Shown: positions 1 through 6,964 of the stretch, in pieces
Numbering within the stretch: the stretch's first letter is position 1
How the letters are laid out: each line of letters begins with the position of its first letter
Assembly (NCBI GenBank): GCA_024639925.1
Contig: JAHEGA010000012.1
Coordinates: 1 to 14,572 of the forward strand
DNA from: Microbacteriaceae bacterium
GTDB taxonomy: Bacteria; Actinomycetota; Actinomycetes; Actinomycetales; Microbacteriaceae
Direction of reading: 5' to 3'
DNA: 14,572 nucleotides
The notes under the pieces: generated by a model
What the model was told of the DNA's origin: nothing
The model's database searches: none
What the model saw: only the letters and a program-made list of their open reading frames with translations
Program-made: the position numbers and the translations under genes

Positions 1-638
1 ACGCCCTGGACCCGCTCGAGCAACTCCACGTGGGCGAGCCCGGTTGCAGCATCCGCATCAGCGGGACTCTCCTTGAGAGCCTGCTGATAAGCGGCTTTCG
101 CTGCGGGAATATCTCCCCGCGAGAGGGCGTCAAACGCTTCCTGGTGCAGGGGCGGTAGCGGCGGCTCCTCGGGTGCACCCTCCTCGCCTTCGGGAGGGGG
201 CATGACACCGGTCACGCCGTTTTTCTGCGCAAGTTCGAGAACCTGGTCAAGGACGGGAGTAATTTCGGCTTCGGGAGGAATGCCCTGAAACAGCGGAATG
301 GGCTGACCGCCCACCAGAGCAGCGACGACCGGGTAGCCCTGCACCTGTAGCGCGCGCAAGAGTTCGGGAGCCGACTCTGCGGCCACCGTTCCCAACACCA
401 GCTTGCCCTGGTATTTCTCGATCAGGGGGGCGAGCTGCGGAGCCGCTCCCCCGCCATAAATTTCGAGAATGACGGGAATGGTTTTCGACAGTTCGACCAG
501 GCCACCCACGCTCTGATCGTCGGCTTCTCGCACATATGCCCCGGTAGCACCAGCGGGCGCTTGAGGGGCGTTCTTTTTATTGACGAGGCCTGATAGGTCC
601 ACGGCACCCGCCATGGACGGTCCGGAAAGATTACTCAT
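1..638 (-). CDS. Thioredoxin-fold/TPR co-chaperone-like protein (CnoX/YbbN type), 3' end cut by window
   Basis: Translating the minus strand from the ATG at 638 gives 212 residues with no stop before the window edge, so the C-terminus is missing. Residues 35-140 look like a thioredoxin fold: strand PVILEIY (55-61), a second strand KLVLGTVA (79-86), and a cis-Pro-type segment QGYPVVAAL (100-108). Residues 160-212 begin TPR-like helices (EAFDALSRGDIPAAKAAYQQAL). The site that normally carries WCxxC reads YGGGAAPQ (61-68), with no cysteine, so it cannot act as a dithiol oxidoreductase. This matches the actinobacterial YbbN/CnoX-like group, which is thought to hold or deliver clients as a co-chaperone; that role is from family knowledge. 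Its ATG lies inside the end of the upstream gene (8-nt overlap, 631-638), and GAGAGGT just upstream could serve as ribosome binding site. A linker at 147-163 is rich in Pro and Glu. Confidence 0.8.
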   Translation of the reverse strand, partial: MSNLSGPSMAGAVDLSGLVNKKNAPQAPAGATGAYVREADDQSVGGLVELSKTIPVILEIYGGGAAPQLAPLIEKYQGKLVLGTVAAESAPELLRALQVQGYPVVAALVGGQPIPLFQGIPPEAEITPVLDQVLELAQKNGVTGVMPPPEGEEGAPEEPPLPPLHQEAFDALSRGDIPAAKAAYQQALKESPADADAATGLAHVELLERVQG

Positions 639-2415
639 TACCTACCTCTCGTGCGGCTACCAGGCTATAGGTGTACCCGAGAACCCTGACGCCTTCCTCA
701 GAACCCACCGGGGGAACGTAAAACAAGATTTGAACATCGGAATCCACATCAAACCCAACGCTCGATTGCGACAGCGAAGTAAGGGCGCGAATTCCGATAC
801 TCGAATTCACTGCAGCACCGGATTGAACGGGGGCAACACGCTCGACCTGGCGCAGCGTTCCCATCACCAGGGCCCCGGCGTTTGAGGTCGAAAACGCGAC
901 AATTTCCTGCTCCGTCACGCTCGTACTCCAGCTCACCTCCACGCTGTTGCCAAACGATTCTTGGCGCAGTAGCAAGGCTTCAGGACCCACTTGCGAATAG
1001 AGGGTATCCGTCGCCAACGAGAACTCGTCCGCAAAGGGGCTTTCCAGGCCACTATTGGCCACATCGGCGTAATGGGCGAGGAGGGATGAGGGCGTCACCC
1101 GGATGAGCTTCGAATCCGGGCGGAGCTTCGCAGCACCCAGGGTGGCCGGAGGCAAATCGGGCAGCTGAACCTGCGGGTTCAACACGATGGCGTACGTCAG
1201 TCGGTAGTTGGAGCGCGGGTCTTCTTGACGCAGCACCACCCCCAGCGAAGGGGTCTCCAGGTCCTGCTCATCCTGGATGACCGCGAACACGCTGCGCGGC
1301 CACCCGGTGGTTTGCTGTGGCAGAACCAATCGGATGGGCGAGGACGGTATTGGCATGACCCGCTGCGCCTCCGCATCTGCCCGGGTCACGATGTAGGCCA
1401 CGCGCCGGGCAGACAGGGTGGGTTCTGTGACCCGGGGGTTCAACGTGTTGACCGAAAGCTCCTGATCGGCCAGCTGAATCTGTCCGGCCACACGCGCCAT
1501 GATGGCCCCAAATTGACTCTCTGTCACCGCGGGATTGGGGGCGAGAACCGACGTCTCTGCGGGGCCCTCGACGCTTACCTCAACGGGCTGGGCGCACGCA
1601 CCAAGACCCAGAACAAGACCCCCCGCCAGCGGAACCGCAGCCATCTGCGCGACCCGCCGGCCTCTTTTAGGTCGGGGTGCGGGGCGAGGACGTTTGCTCC
1701 GCCCAAATCCCGCTCGTCTGCGGCGAGGAGCGCGTGTGAGGCGCGTGCGTTTCCGCCTGGGGCCCCGGCGTTGACGCCACGTCACAAAACTGCTGAGAGC
1801 AATCAGGAGACCCGCAACTAACGACAGGACGCCGAGGATGAGTGCGGCAAGGATCCAGGGCGCCTCGGTAGCACCGGGCCAGGAGATGGTGATGGTCTGG
1901 GGGGCAGGCAACGTCCCATCGGTCATCACCAACACGGTGATACTCTCGTTCCCGGCTAAGGAGAAGGTGATCTGGTCCTCGCCGGAGAATTCGCTAAACC
2001 ACAGGTCGGAGCCTCTCGGGTCAGGCAAGAACGTGTCACCCGAACGAGGAAGCTGTGAGAGTTCACCAGAGAGAGCGTCATAACTCAGCTTGGTGTGACG
2101 CCCAGGAGCAAGCCAGGCCATTACATCGAGGCTTGCGCCATACGCCGCGAACGCCTGCTGGGATTCCTCGCGGACAAAACCTTCCCCGCCCTCTTCCGGA
2201 ACAAGACCAGACACGCCACCGGTCACCGTGATGGTTTGGCGTCCGGGATGGCTGGTCAACACCGATCCGGGGATGATGGTGGCCGGAGCTTTGGTGTCGG
2301 TGGTGATGACCCGTTCAATGGTGTCGGGTTCGTCAAATACGGTGCGCTCGGCAATACCGACGGCCAGAGACAGGGTGGAAATGGCGAGCAAAACAATGGC
2401 AACAATGATGCGCAC
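631..2415 (-). CDS. Large membrane protein with Arg-rich linker and an internal lipoprotein-like segment, unknown function
   Basis: This is a 594-residue protein whose family I do not recognise. The reading frame stays open upstream to 2808, but I chose the GTG at 2415: AAGGAG sits 6 nt before it, the protein then begins with a hydrophobic helix (2-22), and the longer version would run antisense through the coiled-coil gene. In order it has: N-terminal helix; an extracytoplasmic-looking domain (25-180) with ITVTGG (61-66); a second helix (186-212); a strongly basic Arg/Lys/Pro stretch (214-254); a third hydrophobic segment (258-273) ending in a lipobox-like LGAC (271-274); and a soluble C-terminal domain (275-594) rich in beta-type sequence. 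It looks like a membrane protein joined to a lipoprotein. It is co-transcribed with the thioredoxin/TPR gene through an 8-nt overlap and is divergent from the coiled-coil gene. The function is unknown; a cell-envelope location is inferred. Confidence 0.75.
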   Translation of the reverse strand: MRIIVAIVLLAISTLSLAVGIAERTVFDEPDTIERVITTDTKAPATIIPGSVLTSHPGRQTITVTGGVSGLVPEEGGEGFVREESQQAFAAYGASLDVMAWLAPGRHTKLSYDALSGELSQLPRSGDTFLPDPRGSDLWFSEFSGEDQITFSLAGNESITVLVMTDGTLPAPQTITISWPGATEAPWILAALILGVLSLVAGLLIALSSFVTWRQRRGPRRKRTRLTRAPRRRRAGFGRSKRPRPAPRPKRGRRVAQMAAVPLAGGLVLGLGACAQPVEVSVEGPAETSVLAPNPAVTESQFGAIMARVAGQIQLADQELSVNTLNPRVTEPTLSARRVAYIVTRADAEAQRVMPIPSSPIRLVLPQQTTGWPRSVFAVIQDEQDLETPSLGVVLRQEDPRSNYRLTYAIVLNPQVQLPDLPPATLGAAKLRPDSKLIRVTPSSLLAHYADVANSGLESPFADEFSLATDTLYSQVGPEALLLRQESFGNSVEVSWSTSVTEQEIVAFSTSNAGALVMGTLRQVERVAPVQSGAAVNSSIGIRALTSLSQSSVGFDVDSDVQILFYVPPVGSEEGVRVLGYTYSLVAAREVGNE

Positions 2416-2560
2416 TCTGTGCTCCTTCCCCCGACACACAGCCCACCGACCGGGGCGCAGGCCAACTCCCAAGGGTATCCGATGCGACCGGGCGAACTCT
2501 CTCCAGGCGGGGTAAGATTCACCGCGTTGCCTTTTCCTGAAACAGAGAGTCTTTTCCGCC
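2416..2560. promoter_or_regulatory. Divergent intergenic region between two envelope/cell-shape genes
   Basis: This 145-nt gap separates the leftward membrane-protein gene (GTG at 2415) from the rightward coiled-coil gene (ATG at 2561), so it must hold the start signals for both. Leftward, an AAGGAG ribosome binding site lies just ahead of the GTG. Rightward, TAAGAT (2513-2518) is a possible -10 element, but no good -35 pairs with it. The rightward ribosome binding site is weak (AGAGAG). No operator-like palindrome stands out. Confidence 0.4.
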
Positions 2561-3844
2561 ATGGTGTCTTCCGACAGCGAGTTCCCGACGGAACTGCGCG
2601 GATACAAACGCGCCGAAGTCGACGAGGCGATTTCGAGCCTTCGCGCCGATCTCATCCAGGCCGCTAAAGAGCGCACCAGCGCTCTCGAGGAAGTCACCCA
2701 GCTCAAAAACCAGCTGGCAGCACTCGGAACGACTGCGGCCGATGTGACATACGCGAGCCTGGGCTCGCGTCTCGAGTCCATTCTTCGGATTGCGGAAGAA
2801 CAGTCCACCGCCCTGATCGGTCAAGCCGACATCAGCGCCGAAAAAGCGCTCTCCCTTGCCAAGCTGGAAGCACAAACGCTCGTCGAGACGGCAACCCGCG
2901 AGGCGGAGCGCCTCACGCTGGATGCCAGCAACGAGGCTGCAACCGTTTTGGATGGAGCCACCGCGGAAGCCACCCGGCTGGTCACCCAGGCGCAGGAGGA
3001 AGCGGAGCGTCAGAGGAAGGACGCGATCGACGAAGCGTCGAGCATTCGCGGGGCCGTCGCCACGGAAGCCTCGAAAGTTCGCGCCACAGCCCAACGGGAA
3101 GCCGAAGCGCTCCGTGCTCACGCCCAACAAACTGTTGCGGAAGCGGCCGTGGTGGCCGAACAGGAAATCAACGCCGCGAAGTCTGAGCGAGCGGAGCTGA
3201 ACAAGGACATCGCAGCCGAGCGGGCTAGCCATGAGATGACGTTGAAAGCCATCACCCAAGAAGCCGAGCTGGCCAAGACCACCATGGAAAAAGAGCTCGC
3301 AGAAACCACTGCTCGACTGGCACTGGAAAATGAACAGCAGGCGGAAGCGTTGGCGAGAACAGCCGCTGAAGCTCACGCCAGCTTAGAAACCGAACTGTCG
3401 GCGCGGCGGGCGGAAGCAGAAAAAGAGCTACTGGAAGCCCACCAGAAAGCTGTCGACCTCAACGACCGCTACACGGTGGACCTTGCTGAGCAGCATCGAG
3501 ACTTGAAAGAACGCGTGGCAGCGCTCCGTGACGAGCACCAAAAGCTGATCGACGCCATCGAAGACGCCAACGCTACGGGTAAGACGCGCGCACAAAAAGA
3601 AGCCTCCGATCTAGTGGCGGCAGCGGAAGAGAGGGCGGCCAGCATCATCCAGGTGGCCGAAGAAGAAGCCACCTCGCGGGTGGCCGCAGCAGAGGCCCGG
3701 CTCATTGAGCTCAGTGCCGAGCGCGAAACGATTGCCTCCTATGTGGAGTCACTGCGCACGGTCGTGGGCGATGTTCTGGAGCACAAAGCCCCAGAACCCC
3801 CTAAAGACCGAAAGAATCGGGCAAAGGATACGTCGGAGGGTTAA
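2561..3844 (+). CDS. DivIVA-type long coiled-coil protein (polar growth/cytoskeletal scaffold-like)
   Basis: This is a 427-residue protein and the only plus-strand gene in the window. Residues 8-31 (FPTELRGYKRAEVDEAISSL onward) match the start of DivIVA-domain proteins, which have a GY-x-x-x-(E)VD core used for membrane-curvature binding. Residues 32-405 are almost uninterrupted Ala/Glu/Lys/Arg heptad-like sequence with alanine-rich blocks (for example AEATRLVTQAQEEAERQRKD) and contain very few prolines, so a long coiled coil is predicted. The C-terminus (406-427) is a short, charged, proline-containing tail. Actinobacterial relatives such as DivIVA/Wag31 and Scy organise growth sites, but this protein is not the dcw-cluster divIVA by context, so its exact role is inferred. 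The ATG at 2561 has only a weak ribosome binding site. Its 3' end overlaps the convergent hydrolase gene by 44 nt. Confidence 0.8.
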   Translation: MVSSDSEFPTELRGYKRAEVDEAISSLRADLIQAAKERTSALEEVTQLKNQLAALGTTAADVTYASLGSRLESILRIAEEQSTALIGQADISAEKALSLAKLEAQTLVETATREAERLTLDASNEAATVLDGATAEATRLVTQAQEEAERQRKDAIDEASSIRGAVATEASKVRATAQREAEALRAHAQQTVAEAAVVAEQEINAAKSERAELNKDIAAERASHEMTLKAITQEAELAKTTMEKELAETTARLALENEQQAEALARTAAEAHASLETELSARRAEAEKELLEAHQKAVDLNDRYTVDLAEQHRDLKERVAALRDEHQKLIDAIEDANATGKTRAQKEASDLVAAAEERAASIIQVAEEEATSRVAAAEARLIELSAERETIASYVESLRTVVGDVLEHKAPEPPKDRKNRAKDTSEG

Positions 3845-4520
3845 GCCGAAGGGCTATCTGGTCCAGTACCCACTTGGTGTATTTTTCCCCCACCCAGAGG
3901 TGTTTCGCTCCCTCAGCGGGAACCACCTCGATTGAGGGAGCAGGGGAAAATCCCGCAGTTGCCGCAGCCGGCGGCAGAAATTCGTCAAATTCGGGAACGA
4001 GCGCCGTTACCGGAACGGGCGAGTTGGCCCAAGCCGCCACTTCCTCCGCACTGGTTCGGTGAAGTGGGGGCGAGAGCAGAATCGCGCCGGCGATTTGGTC
4101 CACCAGGGGTCGTGCGTGCTTCAGGATGACCTCGGTGCCAAACGACCAGCCAATCAGCCACGGGGTCGGCAAACCTTGCTCGTGAACAAATTGCAGGGCA
4201 GCCACCAGGTCGTGGGCCTCCGCAATCCCCTCGCCAAAGGAACCGCCGGACGTTCCCCGGGGTGAGGTGACGCCGCGGAAGTTAAACCTCAACACCGCAA
4301 TGTCGGCGAGAGCGGGCAATCGCCAGGACGCTTTGCGAATCACGTGCGAATCCATAAAACCACCAGCGGTGGGTAGCGGGTGGAGAAACAGCGCGGTCGC
4401 CATCGGCCGGTGGTTCTCAGGGAGGGATAACTCCCCCACCAGCTCGACCCCATCGTCGGTCACAAAGCTCACATCGCTGCGTGTGGCGGGAAGAACAGTG
4501 GTGGAGGTGATGAGAGCCAT
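3801..4520 (-). CDS. Alpha/beta hydrolase (dienelactone hydrolase-like serine hydrolase)
   Basis: This is a 239-residue cytoplasmic protein with the alpha/beta-hydrolase layout. The nucleophile elbow is GWSFG (124-128, Ser126). The oxyanion and early-strand segment is LFLHPLP (45-51), followed by FNFRGVTSPRG (79-89), typical of this group. Asp179 in PEFDEF and His207 in GAKHLWVG are the likely remaining catalytic residues. The substrate cannot be read from the sequence. The frame is open further upstream, but the ATG at 4520 is preferred because it forms a TGATG stop-start junction with the upstream gene (stop at 4522-4520), which implies translational coupling. The TAG stop (3801-3803) lies inside the convergent coiled-coil gene, giving a 44-nt tail-to-tail overlap. 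Confidence 0.85.
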   Translation of the reverse strand: MALITSTTVLPATRSDVSFVTDDGVELVGELSLPENHRPMATALFLHPLPTAGGFMDSHVIRKASWRLPALADIAVLRFNFRGVTSPRGTSGGSFGEGIAEAHDLVAALQFVHEQGLPTPWLIGWSFGTEVILKHARPLVDQIAGAILLSPPLHRTSAEEVAAWANSPVPVTALVPEFDEFLPPAAATAGFSPAPSIEVVPAEGAKHLWVGEKYTKWVLDQIALRLNPPTYPLPDSFGL

Positions 4521-4801
4521 CAGCCTATTTTCCAGCAGTGATTGTGCCAGTGTCGACGATCCTGGACACCCTGGGACTCGCCCATGATTCCATCGTTTCG
4601 CCACGCGACAACGTGGGCCACACCCGGGGCGATGGGCACGTGACAACCCGGGCAGGTGTAGGTCTTCTGCGCGTTTCTCTCGCTGATCGGCTGAACCGTG
4701 TACGACTCGCCACGCTTGGATTCAGTCCGCCGGTAGCCTCCGCGCAGACGATCAAAATCGAGGGGTTCACCCTCTTCCCTACGCCGGTTGTTCCGAGGCA
4801 C
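4520..4801 (-). CDS. Small Cys/His (zinc-finger-like) actinobacterial protein, often labelled 'ATP/GTP-binding protein'
   Basis: This 93-residue protein has a basic, Arg-rich N-terminus (RNNRRREEGEPLDFDRLRGG). Its C-terminal half carries CPGC (50-53), His63, and HWHNHCW (84-90). The spacing C-x2-C ... H-x-H-x-H-C suggests a small metal-binding ribbon. Homologues in actinobacteria are commonly labelled ATP/GTP-binding protein, but I see no P-loop, so that label is not supported here. The GTG start at 4801 lies only 3 nt after the transglycosylase stop. Its TGA overlaps the hydrolase ATG by one base, so it is the middle gene of a three-gene unit. A nucleic-acid or protein-binding role is possible but not shown. 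The ribosome binding site is weak, which fits coupling to the upstream gene. Confidence 0.75.
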   Translation of the reverse strand: MPRNNRRREEGEPLDFDRLRGGYRRTESKRGESYTVQPISERNAQKTYTCPGCHVPIAPGVAHVVAWRNDGIMGESQGVQDRRHWHNHCWKIG

Positions 4802-4804
4802 GGT

Positions 4805-5374
4805 CTAGTACCAACCCCGCTCTTCCGAATGGCCCCAGGCATCACACGGAGCCCCGTAGCGCGCTGAAATGTAACCGATCCCCCAGCGAATCTGCGTTTC
4901 CGGATTGGTGGCCCAATCCTCCCCGGCGCTCGCCATTTTGTTGCCCGGCAGGCTCTGTGGGATTCCGTACGCCCCGGAGGAAGGATTCTTCGCCAGATGA
5001 TTCCAGCCCGATTCTCGCTGCCATAACGCCACCAAACAGCGATACTCCCCTTCGCCCCAGCCAGCCTCGGTGACGAGCTCCAGCGCGATGGCTTTCGCGC
5101 TTCCGGGGTTGGGGCTGCCGGCAGAGGGCAAGCCAGAAAACCCAGCGGTGACCGTGATGTCTTCGCGCTCGATGGGGCCTTCCGCACCGATGGACATCAC
5201 TGTTTGTGACTCCGGGTTGCCACCGGGCAACCATGCTGCCTGGCCGGACTGGGGGCTCACGAGAGCCACCGCCACAAATCCCGCCACCGCGGCGATTGCC
5301 AGCGAGACACGAATGTTAGGAGTGCCTCCCCAAAGACCGGCAAACAACCTGCGGGAAGGAAACAGCGAAAGCAT
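4805..5374 (-). CDS. Transglycosylase SLT-like domain protein, membrane-anchored or secreted
   Basis: This is a 189-residue protein. A basic start (MLSLFPSRRLF) and a hydrophobic segment (about 23-40, ending near QSGQAAW) form a signal peptide or anchor. The C-terminal domain (about 94-189) resembles actinobacterial SLT/lysozyme-like transglycosylases: VALWQRESGWN (115-125) with the likely catalytic Glu121, then GAYGIPQSLPGNKM (134-147), TNPETQIRWGIGYI (156-169) and a terminal GWY. Cys113 and Cys177 could pair outside the cell. Such enzymes cleave the MurNAc-GlcNAc bond of peptidoglycan; activity here is inferred from the motif order. The ATG at 5374 is preferred over the in-frame TTG at 5380 because a -10-like TAGACT ends 7 nt upstream, with no ribosome binding site, which suggests a leaderless transcript. 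It leads the unit with the Cys/His protein and the hydrolase. Confidence 0.85.
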   Translation of the reverse strand: MLSLFPSRRLFAGLWGGTPNIRVSLAIAAVAGFVAVALVSPQSGQAAWLPGGNPESQTVMSIGAEGPIEREDITVTAGFSGLPSAGSPNPGSAKAIALELVTEAGWGEGEYRCLVALWQRESGWNHLAKNPSSGAYGIPQSLPGNKMASAGEDWATNPETQIRWGIGYISARYGAPCDAWGHSEERGWY

Positions 5375-5386
5375 CAGCAAAGTCTA
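5375..5386 (-). promoter_or_regulatory. Putative -10 element TAGACT for a leaderless transcript
   Basis: On the minus strand TAGACT (5386-5381) is followed by six bases and then the ATG of the transglycosylase-like gene. The TANNNT shape and the spacing fit a leaderless start, common in actinobacteria, and there is no Shine-Dalgarno sequence. No convincing -35 hexamer is visible. Confidence 0.45.
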
Positions 5387-5411
5387 GGCGAGGGGGCTGT
5401 GCGAGACCGGT

Positions 5412-5957
5412 TTAGCGAACAGCCAGCATGACCGAAATGGTGTCATCCAGAAGGACATCCACCTGTTTTTCGTCATACCCGCCCAGCTGTGTGCGAAAAG
5501 CCTGTTTGCGAACAGCAGCTACCGACAGCGATTCTTCTTGCTGAAAATAGCGGGCGATATTGCCACACAACACATCGACGTCGCCCAGATGATATCCGGG
5601 CTGGAGCTTGCCAGAGCGGCGAAACTTTTGCTTGGCAGGCCTGGATGCGCGATCAAGGATTTCCTGCGCTCGCTCACGAACAGAGCTGAAGTATTCCTCT
5701 TCGCCGTGAACTTCGGTTTCTGCCAGGCGTTCCTTGTCGGCAAACGCCTCCTCCAAACGCCACAACGCCTCATCAACGGCCTTAGTGGAATACCCGTCCT
5801 TGGAGATCAGTGGGAACACTTTGGCGCGAATGTCACTCGAGCTGAGCTCTGCGTCATCACTCTCGAAGGCGTTTTTTGCGCGCTCCAGAAATTCATCGAC
5901 GACGCCTGGGTCATAGCCAGACATGCCTTTGGGCGCACGCGCGAAGGGACTATCCAC
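5412..5957 (-). CDS. Small DivIVA-domain protein with four GY...VD motifs
   Basis: This 181-residue soluble protein is built from repeated DivIVA-N-like motifs: GYDPGVVDEFLERA (14-27), GYSTKAVDEALWRLEEAF (55-72), GYHLGDVDVLCGNIARYF (121-138) and GYDEKQVDVLLDDTI (160-174). The segments before motifs 2 and 4 also resemble each other (DIRAKVFPL at 42-50, AVRKQAFRTQL at 148-158), so the protein looks like a duplicated two-motif unit. There is no long coiled coil, unlike classical DivIVA. The GTG at 5957 is preferred because the longer open frame would run into cdsA, and because a -10-like CAGACT lies 6 nt upstream. It follows cdsA with a 47-nt gap, a neighbourhood I recall from related actinobacteria. 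A membrane-targeting or scaffold role is inferred from the motif; no enzyme activity is suggested. Confidence 0.75.
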   Translation of the reverse strand: MDSPFARAPKGMSGYDPGVVDEFLERAKNAFESDDAELSSSDIRAKVFPLISKDGYSTKAVDEALWRLEEAFADKERLAETEVHGEEEYFSSVRERAQEILDRASRPAKQKFRRSGKLQPGYHLGDVDVLCGNIARYFQQEESLSVAAVRKQAFRTQLGGYDEKQVDVLLDDTISVMLAVR

Positions 5958-5969
5958 GCCCTTAGTCTG
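5958..5969 (-). promoter_or_regulatory. Putative -10 element CAGACT for a leaderless transcript
   Basis: CAGACT (5969-5964) is followed by AAGGGC and then the GTG start. This gives almost the same layout as the element ahead of the transglycosylase gene (AGACT, six bases, start). The AAGGGC is too close to the start to work well as a ribosome binding site. No -35 is clear. Confidence 0.35.
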
Positions 5970-6004
5970 CCAGCGCCGTCCGAAAAAGCGGTGAGGACAA
6001 CCGG

Positions 6005-6964
6005 TTAGCCAAATATTTGAAACAGCACGAAAAGCACCGCCATGGACGGCAAAATTGAGTCCATTCGGTCGAGGAAACCCCCGTGCCCGGGCAACCACGA
6101 CGAGATGTCTTTGATCCCCAGGTCGCGCTTAATCAGTGATTCCAGCAGGTCACCAAGTGTGGCTGAACCCAAGAGGGCAACACCCATTACTGCCGCAACC
6201 CACCAGGACAGGTCTAAGACCAGAATCCCCAGGAGAAGCGCTGCCACCTGGGCGGCAACCGCCGACCCGGCGAACCCTTCCCAGGTTTTCTTCGGTGAAA
6301 TTCTCGGCGCCAGAGGCGTTTTGCCCAAGCTCAGTCCCGTGACGTAAGCGCCCACATCGACACTGACCACCACCACCACTCCGGTGAAGACCCACCACAC
6401 ACCGCCGGGGGCGGTGTGAACCGCCAAGGCGAAGCTTCCCAGGAAGGGGATGTAGGTGAGCACGACAATCGCCACACCAATATCCGAGAGCAGTGTGGCC
6501 CGAGAGGAGGCGTCCAGGCTCGCACGAACGAGACGAATCACGACCGCAACCCCCACCGCACCAAGAAGCGACCAAAGGTGACCAGCGGGACCAAAGAAGA
6601 AGACTAGCGGTGGCATGGCCGAGGCCATCACGGCGAGCGGCCACCGAGCTTTCAGGCGCCCCTTTTCGACGAGAGCTCCCGAAAGCTCCAGAGTGGCAAA
6701 CAACACCAGCCCGGTAACAAAGACCATGAACAATGCTTCGACGAAGAACACACTGCCGACAAAGATTCCCCCCAGCAGGAGGCCAAAGGCAATGGCCAGC
6801 CACAGAGGCCGCCCCGCCTTCTTGTCGATGCGAGCGTTGACCTCGCGCACCTGCTCCTCCATGTCGTGCACGGCCGCCTCGAACTGGGCGAGGGGCTGGG
6901 ACACGGACTCAGCGAGGGGCTTCTTTGAGCTCTTCGCTGAACTGTCGGGTGTGTGAGGTGCCAT
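6005..6964 (-). CDS. cdsA: Phosphatidate cytidylyltransferase (CDP-diglyceride synthase)
   Basis: CdsA makes CDP-diacylglycerol from phosphatidic acid and CTP, the entry point to phosphatidylglycerol, phosphatidylinositol and cardiolipin, in the cytoplasmic membrane. The 319-residue protein has multiple hydrophobic helices from about 53 onward. It carries the family core SVDVGAYVTGLSLGKT (201-216) with PRISPKKTWEG (220-230), and the C-terminal signature SLIKRDLGIKD...LPGHGGFLDRMDS (276-303), including the metal-binding Asp residues. The first 50 residues are a soluble, charged extension (Ser/Lys-rich, then a short coiled coil at 23-47), as in many actinobacterial CdsA proteins. The ATG shares one base with the frr stop (TAATG at 6966-6962), so it is probably translated by reinitiation after frr. 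Confidence 0.97.
   Translation of the reverse strand: MAPHTPDSSAKSSKKPLAESVSQPLAQFEAAVHDMEEQVREVNARIDKKAGRPLWLAIAFGLLLGGIFVGSVFFVEALFMVFVTGLVLFATLELSGALVEKGRLKARWPLAVMASAMPPLVFFFGPAGHLWSLLGAVGVAVVIRLVRASLDASSRATLLSDIGVAIVVLTYIPFLGSFALAVHTAPGGVWWVFTGVVVVVSVDVGAYVTGLSLGKTPLAPRISPKKTWEGFAGSAVAAQVAALLLGILVLDLSWWVAAVMGVALLGSATLGDLLESLIKRDLGIKDISSWLPGHGGFLDRMDSILPSMAVLFVLFQIFG

Noticed and set aside
2416..2808. N-terminal extension of the membrane-protein gene to 2808
   Set aside because: The extra 131 residues are antisense to the coiled-coil gene and low in quality, while the GTG at 2415 has a strong ribosome binding site followed by a membrane helix.
2519..3376. Minus-strand open frame of 285 codons opposite the coiled-coil gene
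   Set aside because: Its Phe/Gly/Arg-rich translation is the reverse reading of a Glu/Ala-rich coiled coil. It has no domain and no ribosome binding site tied to a conserved start.
631..5374. Shared ITVT(G/A)G...SGL segment in the membrane protein (61-70) and the transglycosylase-like protein (73-81)
   Set aside because: The similarity covers only about ten small residues and no flanking alignment is visible, so chance is the simpler explanation.
5958..6098. Upstream extension of the small DivIVA-motif gene into cdsA
   Set aside because: It would overlap the end of cdsA, and the added residues show no similarity to the DivIVA motifs; the GTG at 5957 is better placed.
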